The notes beneath the pieces are model-generated. The model was not told where the DNA came from, made no database searches, and saw only the letters and a list, made by a program, of their open reading frames with translations. From the NCBI RefSeq assembly GCF_026385485.1, contig NZ_JANIDX010000001.1, forward strand, positions 62,001 through 126,000: 64,000 nucleotides of DNA, in the 5' to 3' direction. How positions within the stretch are numbered: position 1 is the first letter of the stretch; every line of letters starts with the position of its first letter. This document shows, in pieces, positions 49,606-58,815 of this stretch. The stretch comes from Bombella pollinis (GTDB taxonomy: Bacteria > Pseudomonadota > Alphaproteobacteria > Acetobacterales > Acetobacteraceae). The translations under genes were made by a program, and so were the position numbers.

Positions 49606-51309
49606 TCATCCTTTCTGTGCGTGTGTCTGCGTGCTGGCATTGCGCGGGCCTGTGGGGCCGTAATCATAATCAGCCACGGCTATGCCGAACCTCTTGAGAG
49701 CCTCTGGCGCGTCCATCTCTGGCAAAATCAGCTCAATAAACACAGCTTTATCGGCCTGCTCTGCTTGTTTGAGCGCATCCTCTAACTCACTCACACGCTC
49801 CACTACGAGGGAGAGAGCTTTATCCTCACGGTCGAAGGCATGAGGCAAAGCCGCATAACGCCAATTTGCAATATCGTTATACCGTGACCGCTCCCCAAGA
49901 ATGAGACGCTCGATCGTATAACCCTTATTATTAAGCAAGAAGATGATTGGCTTCTGCCCATGACGGAGGATGGAAGAAAGCTCCTGCACTGTTAATTGAA
50001 AGGACCCATCCCCGATGAACAAAATATGCCGCCGTTCCGGGCTTCCCATATAAGAGCCAAATAAAGCGGGGAGTGTATAGCCAATCGCCCCCCATATGGG
50101 CTGGGCGATATAACGCGTCTTTTGGGGGAAGGCTGTCCCCAAAAGGGCAGTATTGCTTGTCCCGGCCTCACCAATAATCACGTCTCCTTCCCGCAAGAAG
50201 GCCGCCACACGGGGCCAAAGAGCCGCATGGGTGAGGGCATCATCCCCTTGCCCGGGTGCACTCGCTGCCCCTGTCGCAGGGCGCGCGGGCAATGTGCGTG
50301 TGCTAGGGGAGAGTTTTGCTAATAAAGCCTTCAACACCGCTGCCATCGGTGCAGCAGGGATAGACCGCCCAGCAAGGCTTACCTCATGGGCTAAGATATT
50401 AATAAAAGCCTCTGGCCGAATCTTCTGCGTAAAAAAGCCCGTATTAATCTCGGTAAAGCGTAGCCCAAGGCCAATCACACAATCGGACTGACTGACAAGC
50501 TCCCTTATATCAGGACGACTCGCAGCCCCCACATACCCACCTAGATAATAAGGGGCGGTCTCATCCAACACAGCTTTGGCAGGGGCCGTGGCCACACAAG
50601 CAATGACGCCTCGTTCGGCTAAGTCGGCCACCAAGGAGGCCGTGCCGAAACGATCCACATCAGCATCAAGAATCATAACAGGATGACGCGCTGCGGCAAG
50701 GCGTGTGGCAATATGCTCAGCTGCGAGGGCCACTTGCTCCGCATCGCCTTGTGAATCCTCCAAGACAAGCGGTGCATCGGGCACCTCAATGCTTAAATGG
50801 GTAATGTCCGAAGGAAGTTGAAGATGGACAGGCCGCCGCTCCCGCCAACAGGCTTGGAGGACACGATCAATCTCCTCCACAGCATTAGCTGGGGTGAGGC
50901 GCGCTTGTGCGACTGTATATTCAGCCATGCAGCGGCCAATATTACCATAACCCCCATCAGCCAATGTGTGATGCAATAAGGCACGGCTTTCCACCGCATG
51001 CAGGGGGGGAATCCCCGTAATATGTACAAAAGGCACACGCTCTGCATAAGCCCCAGCGATGCCGCTAATGGCCCCAAGGTCCCCCACCCCAAGGGTGGTG
51101 ACCAGCCCACAAAGCCCTGCTGTGCGGGCATAGCCATCAGCCGCGTAAGCTGCGTTAAGCTCATTACAGTTACCAACGAAGCTAACAGAGGGAGCCGCCT
51201 CTACCTGCTCTAAGAAGGAAAGATTAAAATCCCCTGGCACACCAAAAAGATGGCTAATGCCTGCCTCTGCCAAACGGCGAATGAGATAATCCCCTATCAA
51301 CATACGCAT
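49606..51309 (-). CDS. ipdC: Indolepyruvate-decarboxylase-like ThDP-dependent 2-keto acid decarboxylase
   Basis: A 567-residue ThDP enzyme; start at 51309 behind GAGGGGAG. Asp27 (FGVPGDFN), Glu50 (CNELNAAYAADGY) and the His113-His114 pair (LLHHTLADGG) form the catalytic site, with the cofactor motif GDG (433-435) to NN (460-461) and Glu467 in YTIERL. Overall wording (SHLFGVPGDF, GVGDLGAISGIAGAYAE, RERRPVHLQLPSDI) is closer to indolepyruvate/phenylpyruvate decarboxylases than to the Acetobacter or Zymomonas pyruvate decarboxylase. The pocket segment EAGTSNTALL differs from the QGTSAFG of Enterobacter IpdC, so substrate preference is uncertain. It is operonic with tyrB. Confidence 0.87.
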   Translation of the reverse strand: MRMLIGDYLIRRLAEAGISHLFGVPGDFNLSFLEQVEAAPSVSFVGNCNELNAAYAADGYARTAGLCGLVTTLGVGDLGAISGIAGAYAERVPFVHITGIPPLHAVESRALLHHTLADGGYGNIGRCMAEYTVAQARLTPANAVEEIDRVLQACWRERRPVHLQLPSDITHLSIEVPDAPLVLEDSQGDAEQVALAAEHIATRLAAARHPVMILDADVDRFGTASLVADLAERGVIACVATAPAKAVLDETAPYYLGGYVGAASRPDIRELVSQSDCVIGLGLRFTEINTGFFTQKIRPEAFINILAHEVSLAGRSIPAAPMAAVLKALLAKLSPSTRTLPARPATGAASAPGQGDDALTHAALWPRVAAFLREGDVIIGEAGTSNTALLGTAFPQKTRYIAQPIWGAIGYTLPALFGSYMGSPERRHILFIGDGSFQLTVQELSSILRHGQKPIIFLLNNKGYTIERLILGERSRYNDIANWRYAALPHAFDREDKALSLVVERVSELEDALKQAEQADKAVFIELILPEMDAPEALKRFGIAVADYDYGPTGPRNASTQTHAQKG

Positions 51310-51336
51310 GTCCGACTCCCCTCTCGTCTATTATCT

Positions 51337-51455
51337 TTTGCACATCGTGCCTTCGCGGTCTTTATACCGTGTTTCATACGGCCCTGTATGCCTCTTTTCA
51401 CAAACAAATGACTAACAAAACCGCCCTAAAAACGTAGAAATACACCTTGTGCAAA
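51337..51455. repeat. Widely spaced inverted repeat TTTGCACA / TGTGCAAA
   Basis: TTTGCACA at 51337-51344 and its exact complement TGTGCAAA at 51448-51455 lie 103 bases apart in the divergent ipdC/accD region. Such paired half-sites can bind a looping regulator, but 8-bp matches also occur by chance. Confidence 0.3.
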
Positions 51456-51549
51456 GAGAAAGCTGGCATCTTTTCCCAAGCCCGGATAAAGTCCCCCAGC
51501 CTTTATAGGCCCTAATGATGCACCATTGCTGGAGAGTGAACAGAATACC

Positions 51550-52422
51550 ATGAGCTGGCTGACCGAACATGTCCGTCCCAAATTACGGAGCCTGCTGCAA
51601 AGGGAGGTCCCAGATAACCTCTGGACCAACTGTGAATCTTGCTCGCAAATGATGCTCACTAAGGAGCTTACCCGCAAAAAGAAAGTCTGCCCCCATTGTG
51701 GGCACCATATGCGTGCCGGGGCGCATGAGCGTATGGCATGGACCTTTGATGACGGCCATTACACCACCATTGAGCTACCCTCCGTCCCTGCTGACCCGCT
51801 GCACTTTCGCGATTCCAAACGCTATACAGACCGCCTCAAAACGGCACGCTCTAAATCCAACTTGGAGGATTCCCTCCTTGTGGCACATGGCAAAATTGGC
51901 GGTCATGATGCCGTTGTTGCCGTCATGGCTTTTGAGTTCATGGCCGGGACGATGGGCAGCGCGTTAGGGGAGGCCTTCCTCGCAGCATGTCGCCTCGCTA
52001 TCTTGCAAAAAGCCCCGCTCATCATCTTTACAGCCTCTGGTGGGGCGCGGATGCAGGAAGGGGTTGTCAGCCTCATGCAAATGCCCCGCACCACCATCGG
52101 GGTGGAGATGCTGCGCGAGGCCGGCTTGCCCTATCTTGTTGTCTTTACCAACCCCACAACAGGCGGGGTGTCGGCCTCCTTTGCCATGTTGGGAGACATC
52201 CATATTGCCGAGCCTAATGCGCTCATCGCCTTTGCAGGACCGCGTGTGATTCGGGATACAGTGCGTGAAGAGTTGCCTGAAGGCTTCCAACGCTCTGAAT
52301 ATCTCAAAGACCATGGGATGGTGGACCTTATCGCCACGCGTGATGAACTCCCCGCTCTTTTGGGACGACTCGTAGGGATGCTCAGCCCCACAAAAGACGC
52401 TCCCGCCCAAAAAGCATCCTAA
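51550..52422 (+). CDS. accD: Acetyl-CoA carboxylase carboxyltransferase beta subunit
   Basis: A 290-residue subunit; start ATG 51550 (an in-frame TTG at 51526 is unlikely). The zinc ribbon has Cys28, Cys31, Cys47 and Cys50 (CESC...CPHC). The crotonase-fold carboxyltransferase domain has FTASGGARMQEG and GGVSASFAMLGD, the acetyl-CoA oxyanion region. With AccA it transfers CO2 from carboxybiotin to acetyl-CoA for fatty acid synthesis. It lies ahead of folC, the conserved order, though trpBA is 6 kb away. Confidence 0.96.
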   Translation: MSWLTEHVRPKLRSLLQREVPDNLWTNCESCSQMMLTKELTRKKKVCPHCGHHMRAGAHERMAWTFDDGHYTTIELPSVPADPLHFRDSKRYTDRLKTARSKSNLEDSLLVAHGKIGGHDAVVAVMAFEFMAGTMGSALGEAFLAACRLAILQKAPLIIFTASGGARMQEGVVSLMQMPRTTIGVEMLREAGLPYLVVFTNPTTGGVSASFAMLGDIHIAEPNALIAFAGPRVIRDTVREELPEGFQRSEYLKDHGMVDLIATRDELPALLGRLVGMLSPTKDAPAQKAS

Positions 52423-52501
52423 CATTCCATTGCCCCGGCCCTTTCCTGACTAAACGGCCGGGTATGACCCCTCCCCTTCTGAGAAACCCGGATAGGCGAT
52501 T

Positions 52502-53842
52502 ATGGCAACAAGCCCGCAAACCAACCTCCCCTCTGGTGAGTTCCACGGGCGGACGGGGGAGGTGGTGCGCCGCCTTCAAGAACTCCACCCCAAGCTCATC
52601 GACCTCTCCTTAGAGCGGCTAGAACGGCTACTCGCTCGCCTTGGCCACCCAGAGCAGCACTTACCCCCTACCATCCATGTCGCTGGGACAAATGGTAAGG
52701 GCAGCACATGCGCCAATCTCCGCGCCATTGCTGAAGCAGCAGGCTTAAAAGTGCATGTCATGACCAGCCCGCACCTCCTCAGCGTGACAGAGCGTTTTCG
52801 CCTTGCAGGGCAGCTTGTAACAGAAGATGACCTCATCGCGACTTTAGAGGAGATTGAACGGCTCAATGACGGGGCCCCCATCACCGTCTTTGAGGTCCTC
52901 ACCGCAGCGGGGTTTTTGCTCTTCTCCCGTATCCCTGCGGACCTTCTCATCCTTGAAGTCGGCCTTGGCGGGCGGTTTGATGCAACAAATGTCATCCCCA
53001 CAGCACGCGCTTGCATCATCACCTCTATCAGCCTCGACCATCAGGCCTTTTTAGGGGATGACCTCGCCGGTATCGCGCGGGAAAAAGCGGGGATTATCAA
53101 GCAAAATGTGCCTGTCTTTGTCGCACCACAGACTGATGCCGTCATGCAAGCCATCACAGACATCGCCACCGCCCATCAGGCCCCGCTCTATCGGTTAGGG
53201 CATGACATCACCCTCACAACGCAACGTGATGGGCTGCTTTACCACGATGATAAAGGCACGCTCACACTACCCTATCCGGCCCTCCACGGCCCTCATCAAT
53301 ACGATAATGCCGCCTTAGCCATTGCCGCCCTGCGTCATGCGGGCCTTACGCTGCCGCAAAATGCTTTTGCGGGCATTGCCAAAACCACATGGCCCGCTCG
53401 CTTACAGCCCCTCCATGGGGCATTGCATCACGCCCTCCCAACCGGGTGGGACTTACTCCTTGATGGCGGGCATAATCCCGGCGCGGGAGAGGTTTTGGCA
53501 AAAGTCCTCCACCACTGGCAGGATCGCCCCCTCCATCTGATTGTCGGGCTAAAAGACAGCAAGGATGTTACGGGCTTTCTCCGCCCGCTCATCCCCTATG
53601 CAACCACACTCCAAGCCGTGGCAGAGCCGGGTCAGCATTTGGCTATGCCTGTCCCTACCATTCTTAACGCTGCCCGTGCTGCGGGGGGAGAGGCTATAGC
53701 AGGGCCTGATATTCGCACCGCCCTACACTATTTGCGGACCAACCATGCCCCCCCGCACAGCCCCCCGGCGCGTGTCCTCATTTGTGGTAGCTTATATCTC
53801 GCAGGCTGTGCCCTCGCCCTTGATGGTGCCACACCGCACTAA
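52502..53842 (+). CDS. folC: Bifunctional folylpolyglutamate/dihydrofolate synthase
   Basis: A 446-residue Mur-ligase-like enzyme adding glutamate to folates. The ATP loop is HVAGTNGKGSTCANL near residue 60, SPHLLSVTERFRL follows, and the central domain has the VGLGGRFDATNV and SLDHQAFLGDDL blocks. The C-terminal domain DGGHNPGAGEVL and VGLKDSKDVTGFL is complete. It follows accD at 79 bases and precedes dnaB at 38 bases on the same strand. Confidence 0.95.
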   Translation: MATSPQTNLPSGEFHGRTGEVVRRLQELHPKLIDLSLERLERLLARLGHPEQHLPPTIHVAGTNGKGSTCANLRAIAEAAGLKVHVMTSPHLLSVTERFRLAGQLVTEDDLIATLEEIERLNDGAPITVFEVLTAAGFLLFSRIPADLLILEVGLGGRFDATNVIPTARACIITSISLDHQAFLGDDLAGIAREKAGIIKQNVPVFVAPQTDAVMQAITDIATAHQAPLYRLGHDITLTTQRDGLLYHDDKGTLTLPYPALHGPHQYDNAALAIAALRHAGLTLPQNAFAGIAKTTWPARLQPLHGALHHALPTGWDLLLDGGHNPGAGEVLAKVLHHWQDRPLHLIVGLKDSKDVTGFLRPLIPYATTLQAVAEPGQHLAMPVPTILNAARAAGGEAIAGPDIRTALHYLRTNHAPPHSPPARVLICGSLYLAGCALALDGATPH

Positions 53843-53880
53843 CCCACCTGCCCCTCACTTTGCATCGTAAGACCCCTCTC

Positions 53881-55407
53881 ATGAGCGACCAAAACCCTAC
53901 TCCACAAACTAGCCCCACCACAGACCAAGGCGGGGAGTTACAAAGCCTTTTACAGCGTGTCCCCCCTGCCAATATGCAGGCAGAGCAAGCCCTCTTAGGG
54001 GCGATTCTGACCAATAACAAAGCCTATGAGAGCGTGTCGGACTTTCTCCACCCCTCTCATTTTGCTGATGCTGTCAATGCTCATCTTTATGAGCTTATCA
54101 CTCGGCGAATTGAGCGTAATGGCGGCAAAGGCGGGGTGGACATCATCACCATGCGCGGGGATTTTGAGGCCAGTGCCACCCTCGCTGCTGCGGGCGGGAC
54201 GGAGTATGTTGCTAAGCTGCTCAATGCCATGGTGGGGATTGTCAATGCGCGCGATTATGGGAAGGTCATCCATGATTGCTGGGTGCGCCGCCAGCTCATC
54301 GGCATTGGGACGGATATTGTCAATAACGCCTTTGGGGCACGCCCTGACCTTGACGGACCAGAGCAAATCTCCGCCTCGGAGGAAGCCCTCTTTAATCTCG
54401 CAACCGATAAAGGCCAAGAAGGTGGCTTTCTCGTTTTCTCCCAAGCCCTAAAGAGTGCGCTGGAGATTGCCGACCAAGCCTATCGTCATACGGGCGATAT
54501 TGTGGGCCTCACCTCCGGCTTACGCGATTTTGATAAAAAAACAGGCGGGTTGCACCCCTCCGATCTGCTCATCCTCGCTGGTCGGCCTGCTATGGGGAAA
54601 ACGGCCCTTGCGACAAAAATCGCCTTCTCCGCCGCACGCGCACTGATGCAAGAGGCCCAAGACGAAGGGCTTGAGAGACCGCGCGGAAGTGTGGCTATTT
54701 TCTCCCTTGAAATGTCCTCCGAGCAATTAGCCACGCGTATCCTCTCCGAGCAAGCAGAGGTTTCGGGCGAGCGCATCCGCCGTGGCGATATTGGCTCGAA
54801 GGATTTTGACCGCTTTGTCCGTGTCGCAACGGAGCTACAACGCCTACCGCTGCATATTGACGATACACCGGCCATCTCCCTCTCCGCTATGCGAACGCGC
54901 TGCCGCCGCCTTGCACGAACACACGGGCTAAGCCTTGTGGTGGTGGATTATCTCCAGCTCATGCGCCCTGCCATTGGGACACGGCCCGATAGCCGCGTGC
55001 TGGAAATCTCCATGATTACACAAGGGCTTAAAGCCATCGCAAAAGAGCTAGACGTCCCCGTGATTGCGCTCTCCCAGCTATCTCGCCAAGTGGAATCACG
55101 CGATGATAAACGCCCCATGCTCTCCGACCTGCGTGAATCAGGCTCGATTGAGCAAGATGCGGATGCGGTGATGTTTGTCTATCGTGAGGAATATTACCTC
55201 CAACAGCGCAAACCTAAAGATTCCACTTATTCCAGCCCGGAGAAGTACCAGCTTGCGCTTGAGGAATGGCAGCGCAAAATGTCGCTTGTCCATAATAAAG
55301 CCGAGCTTATTTTGGAGAAACAACGCCACGGCCCCACAGGCACCATCCCCCTCTATTTTGAAGGGGAGTTCACCCGCTTTGGGGATTTAGATAGCTTCCA
55401 CGAATAA
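53881..55407 (+). CDS. dnaB: Replicative DNA helicase DnaB
   Basis: A 508-residue hexameric helicase; start at ATG 53881 (an in-frame TTG at 53860 is unlikely). The N-terminal primase-interacting domain starts at PPANMQAEQALLGAIL. The RecA-like domain has Walker A AGRPAMGKTALATK, the Walker B-like SLVVVDYLQLM and H4/DnaB motif LSDLRESGSIEQDADAVMF. No intein is present, as the domain is uninterrupted. It unwinds the chromosome at the replication fork. Convergent with the DMT transporter downstream. Confidence 0.96.
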   Translation: MSDQNPTPQTSPTTDQGGELQSLLQRVPPANMQAEQALLGAILTNNKAYESVSDFLHPSHFADAVNAHLYELITRRIERNGGKGGVDIITMRGDFEASATLAAAGGTEYVAKLLNAMVGIVNARDYGKVIHDCWVRRQLIGIGTDIVNNAFGARPDLDGPEQISASEEALFNLATDKGQEGGFLVFSQALKSALEIADQAYRHTGDIVGLTSGLRDFDKKTGGLHPSDLLILAGRPAMGKTALATKIAFSAARALMQEAQDEGLERPRGSVAIFSLEMSSEQLATRILSEQAEVSGERIRRGDIGSKDFDRFVRVATELQRLPLHIDDTPAISLSAMRTRCRRLARTHGLSLVVVDYLQLMRPAIGTRPDSRVLEISMITQGLKAIAKELDVPVIALSQLSRQVESRDDKRPMLSDLRESGSIEQDADAVMFVYREEYYLQQRKPKDSTYSSPEKYQLALEEWQRKMSLVHNKAELILEKQRHGPTGTIPLYFEGEFTRFGDLDSFHE

Positions 55408-55437
55408 CCACCGCCTCACAATGCTGCGATCCGCCCC

Positions 55438-56415
55438 TTAATCATGAGGCGTTTCCGGCAATGGCGGGGTGATAACTGCTGCTGGGGTAGCCGCAATGAC
55501 CTCTGGGGAGGGTTTACGCTTCCACCACCAGCCACGATGAATCATCTTCTCAAAGCGAATCTTCTGCCGCAGCCAATTCAGCATGCCAGAGAAGGTAACG
55601 ACCAGAATCCCAATCCCATCCCACACATCAACAGGTTGATGGAAGATGAAATAACTAAAAGCCACAATCCAAGCCATCTGGCTATATTGGGGCAAAGCCA
55701 CGCGATTAGCCGGGGCGATGGAGGCCGCCAACATCAGTAACAACTGCCCAGCAGCGGCCAAAAAGCCATAACCAAAAAGCAATAGCCATTCCGCCACTGT
55801 ATGAGGGATGACGAAATGCTTCGCCATCAAAATCCCATCCCCCACTAACGGCCCAAACAAGCTAGAACCAAACAAAGTAAGGCGGGACGCTTCCTTCCCC
55901 GCAAAGCGATAGGCAATCACACTCACAGCGGTGGACATCGCGGCTAAGACCGCACAAAGATGGCCGAAATTAAGGGCCTTCATACCGGGGCGCAGGACAA
56001 TCATCACCCCGACAAACCCCAACAGAACAGACAGCCACGCCCAGCCCGTCACCTGCTCTTTAAGGAATAAGACCGATACAATCGTCACAAAGAAAGGCAT
56101 AAGGAACATGAGCGAGAGGGCCTCTGGCATGGGTAGAAGCATAAAGGCTTCCACACTAGCTGCTGTAGCCACAAACACCGCCGCCGCTCGTAACAGCCAA
56201 AGCCATGGATGGTTGGAGAGGACCAGCGCGCTATAGGATTCCTGCGGTCGCCGCAATGTTGGGACAATCAAAAACCCAAAGACACCACCAAAAAAGGCGA
56301 CCTCAAAAGGGTCCAACGCCCCTGCCAACCCTTTGGAGCAAGCATCACTGATGGAAAAGAACGCATACCCAATAAAAGCCAGCACAATGCCAGACGTAAA
56401 GAGTATCTTCCGCAT
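55438..56415 (-). CDS. EamA/DMT-superfamily transporter
   Basis: A 325-residue ten-helix permease starting behind AAGGAGTGGGG. Two EamA repeats lie at about 5-140 and 150-285, with a long basic/Pro-rich C-terminal tail (WWWKRKPSPEV onward). Mid-protein WAWLSVLLGFVGVMIVLRPG closes repeat one. The sequence resembles RhaT/SAM-type DMT exporters, but no substrate can be named. It follows the TonB-dependent receptor gene by 42 bases on the same strand and may share its transcript. Confidence 0.85.
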   Translation of the reverse strand: MRKILFTSGIVLAFIGYAFFSISDACSKGLAGALDPFEVAFFGGVFGFLIVPTLRRPQESYSALVLSNHPWLWLLRAAAVFVATAASVEAFMLLPMPEALSLMFLMPFFVTIVSVLFLKEQVTGWAWLSVLLGFVGVMIVLRPGMKALNFGHLCAVLAAMSTAVSVIAYRFAGKEASRLTLFGSSLFGPLVGDGILMAKHFVIPHTVAEWLLLFGYGFLAAAGQLLLMLAASIAPANRVALPQYSQMAWIVAFSYFIFHQPVDVWDGIGILVVTFSGMLNWLRQKIRFEKMIHRGWWWKRKPSPEVIAATPAAVITPPLPETPHD

Positions 56416-56457
56416 GAAACCCCACTCCTTGGTACATCAATCATGGCTGCACCAGCC

Positions 56458-58695
56458 TTAGAGGGAGAAAGACACCCCCCCCATCACACTCCGCCGCAGC
56501 CCGTATTGTGGGGCACCAACCCCAATGCCGCTGCCATCGCGTAGCATATAATGCTTATCAAACAAGTTGATAACATCCAAGCGTAGCTGCATGTTATGCC
56601 CCCCTAGTGCAGGGACATGACAGATATGCTGTACCAGGGCGAGGTTAAAGGTCACATAGCGCGGCACATGCGCCCCGTTGGGGATGTCCCCAGTTGCCGT
56701 CTCTTTATCCTGCCGTAACCCGCTACCATAAACCATCGTCCCAGAGAGATGCAAAGGGTGATTCGTTTTACGAAAAGCCGTATAAGCTGCCCCCGCTGAG
56801 GCCGTTACACGTTGATCATGGTCTAAATGCACCCAATGATGGCGCATATATTGGAGGTCATCTTCATCAAAGTTCCATTGCGCGGAGTTAATATCCTTCC
56901 CCATCGCGCGGGAGAGGGCAACATTGCCATATAAGCTCCACGGCCCAGCCTCATAATCGGTTGTAAACTCCACCCCCCGCACATGGCCCCGGCGGTAATT
57001 ATAGGCCGTCAAAATCACCGGCGCGCCGAACTGCCCTTCATCCAAAAGATTTTTCGCATCCTTCCAATAAGCATCCACCCCGATGGACCAATGCGGGGTA
57101 AGGCGTTGGATAAAGCCAATATCGTAATAATTATCCCGCTCTGCTTTCACGCGGTCATTTTGATAATGCGCTGGGGCGGCCGATGTATTGGCAAACCGGC
57201 TGAGGCTAGTTGTGCCGATGGTCTCAAAAGGTGGGGGGGTTAAATAACGCGCACAGCCAACATGAAACCGCCCACCACGCCACGGTGTCCACACCAAAGA
57301 AATGCGCGGGCTAAACTGATGGGCATGGACATATTCCTCCACACCATCAAACCGCGCACCAAGATTGAGGGTAAGCTTACGCGTAATCTTCCACTCATCT
57401 TGAATATACGCCCCATATAGAGCCCCGGTCTTGCCTGATGAATCATGCACATTCATCGGTTGAGGGATGATGCTTCCATCCTCTGCTAAGGGATACACCG
57501 AGGCGTTACTTTTACTCACCACCCGCTCCCCATAGGCTTGCACCCCACCGCGCAGCGTATGAGCATGGTTAAGACGCCATGTTACATCACTTTGCACCCC
57601 GCTAGAAAAGACCGACCGCGCCGCTTGCTGCGCTATGCCGTTATAAACAAGGTCCCCCACCCAATCGGGCGAATAACGCATAGAGCTATAGCGAAGAATG
57701 GCTGATGTCTGAGCACTAACAGTCTCATGCTCCTCTTGCCATGAGAGGATAGCGAAGTCGGTAATCTGCTGCTGATGCTCATCCAGATGGCTACTATCAG
57801 GCGCGTTTGCCTGCATAGAGAGTGCATTATCTGCCTTAAAAAGCGGGGTTGCAAATTGATGTTGTTGGCCGGGATTATTAGGTAGCTGATACCACGCATT
57901 GGATATCCCCGCTGTAAAACTAAAGCGCGTCTCTGGCCGGAGGGTATAGCGCACATGCCCTAGGATATGATGCTGACGTGAGAGATCGTGAATCGCATTA
58001 TAGCTGGGGATGGTATTCTCTATCCCCACCCGGTCATGAATCATATCAGCGGTGATAAAGCCATCCCACTGGCCCCAATGCCCACCATATTGGAGAGAAG
58101 GCTGCACATAATCCCGCACCCCGCCATAGCCGGAGAGCATTCCGCCCTCATCCGACACACCATTTTTGGTTTGAATATCAATCACCCCCGCTTGGCGAAA
58201 CCCATATTCCGCCGGCAGAACGCCCGTTGTCAGGCTCATAGAATGGGCAAAGCGGGTCATCAAAGCCTGCCCGAACACATTCACCCCTTCTGGTAAAGCC
58301 ACACCATCCAGCCGGAATTGAACATTATTATGATCCCCCCGGATATGAATCTGCCCATAACTATCCTGCGTAACACCGGGGGCCTGCAAAAGGATGCTGT
58401 TAAGGGCAGCATTATCCCCGCCGGGATTGGCCTCTATAGCTTTGCGGGAGAAACTTGTCTGCGTGGCCCCAATGGCAGGTTGCAAAGCTTGGCGCGCTTG
58501 GTCCAACCGCCGCGCTGTCACATGGATGTGCTCCTCCTGCGCACTAAGCGGATGTGCCTCCTCTTGCCCCTCTGCTGCGTTATTAGCATCACGCTGCACA
58601 GGCTGACGGCTCTCTTGTGCCCATATTGTAGGCGGTAACATCCCTCCCACAACCAAGGCGACATAAACACCCCCGCCCCACCGCTTTACCGCCAT
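56458..58695 (-). CDS. TonB-dependent outer-membrane receptor
   Basis: A 745-residue receptor; start at 58695 behind AAGGAGTGGAG. A signal peptide ends near PTIWA, then a TonB-box-like EEHIHVTARRL. The plug domain has IHIRGDHNNVQFRLDGVALPEG and a FRQAGVIDIQTKNG block. The 22-strand barrel ends with strand RRSVMGGVSFSL; the last residue is Leu, not the usual Phe. Such receptors import siderophores, cobalamin, haem, metals or sugars with TonB-ExbBD energy. No transporter, siderophore or cobalamin gene is adjacent to indicate the ligand. A perfect palindrome lies upstream. Confidence 0.92.
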   Translation of the reverse strand: MAVKRWGGGVYVALVVGGMLPPTIWAQESRQPVQRDANNAAEGQEEAHPLSAQEEHIHVTARRLDQARQALQPAIGATQTSFSRKAIEANPGGDNAALNSILLQAPGVTQDSYGQIHIRGDHNNVQFRLDGVALPEGVNVFGQALMTRFAHSMSLTTGVLPAEYGFRQAGVIDIQTKNGVSDEGGMLSGYGGVRDYVQPSLQYGGHWGQWDGFITADMIHDRVGIENTIPSYNAIHDLSRQHHILGHVRYTLRPETRFSFTAGISNAWYQLPNNPGQQHQFATPLFKADNALSMQANAPDSSHLDEHQQQITDFAILSWQEEHETVSAQTSAILRYSSMRYSPDWVGDLVYNGIAQQAARSVFSSGVQSDVTWRLNHAHTLRGGVQAYGERVVSKSNASVYPLAEDGSIIPQPMNVHDSSGKTGALYGAYIQDEWKITRKLTLNLGARFDGVEEYVHAHQFSPRISLVWTPWRGGRFHVGCARYLTPPPFETIGTTSLSRFANTSAAPAHYQNDRVKAERDNYYDIGFIQRLTPHWSIGVDAYWKDAKNLLDEGQFGAPVILTAYNYRRGHVRGVEFTTDYEAGPWSLYGNVALSRAMGKDINSAQWNFDEDDLQYMRHHWVHLDHDQRVTASAGAAYTAFRKTNHPLHLSGTMVYGSGLRQDKETATGDIPNGAHVPRYVTFNLALVQHICHVPALGGHNMQLRLDVINLFDKHYMLRDGSGIGVGAPQYGLRRSVMGGVSFSL

Positions 58696-58743
58696 GCCAC
58701 TCTCCACTCCTTCACGCACGCATCCTGCTTCGTGAATAATGTT

Positions 58744-58760
58744 ATGTTATACTATAACAT
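58744..58760 (-). promoter_or_regulatory. 17-base palindromic operator candidate before the TonB receptor gene
   Basis: ATGTTATAcTATAACAT is a perfect palindrome centred on 58752, 49 bases upstream of the receptor start. An additional direct half-site TGTTAT begins at 58740, so three TGTTAT-type half-sites overlap. It does not match the Fur box (GATAATGATAAT type). On the minus strand it includes TATAGT and TATAAC, so it could overlap the -10 of the receptor promoter and act as a repressor site. Confidence 0.6.
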
Positions 58761-58815
58761 TTGTGAAGCCCTCATCCACAAACCAACGGACCCAACAACA
58801 AAAAGCTAAATATTC

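Noticed and set aside
49606..51309. Call of a classical pyruvate decarboxylase (PDC)
   Set aside because: The N-terminal half and cofactor region read like indolepyruvate/phenylpyruvate decarboxylases, not the Acetobacter/Zymomonas PDC.
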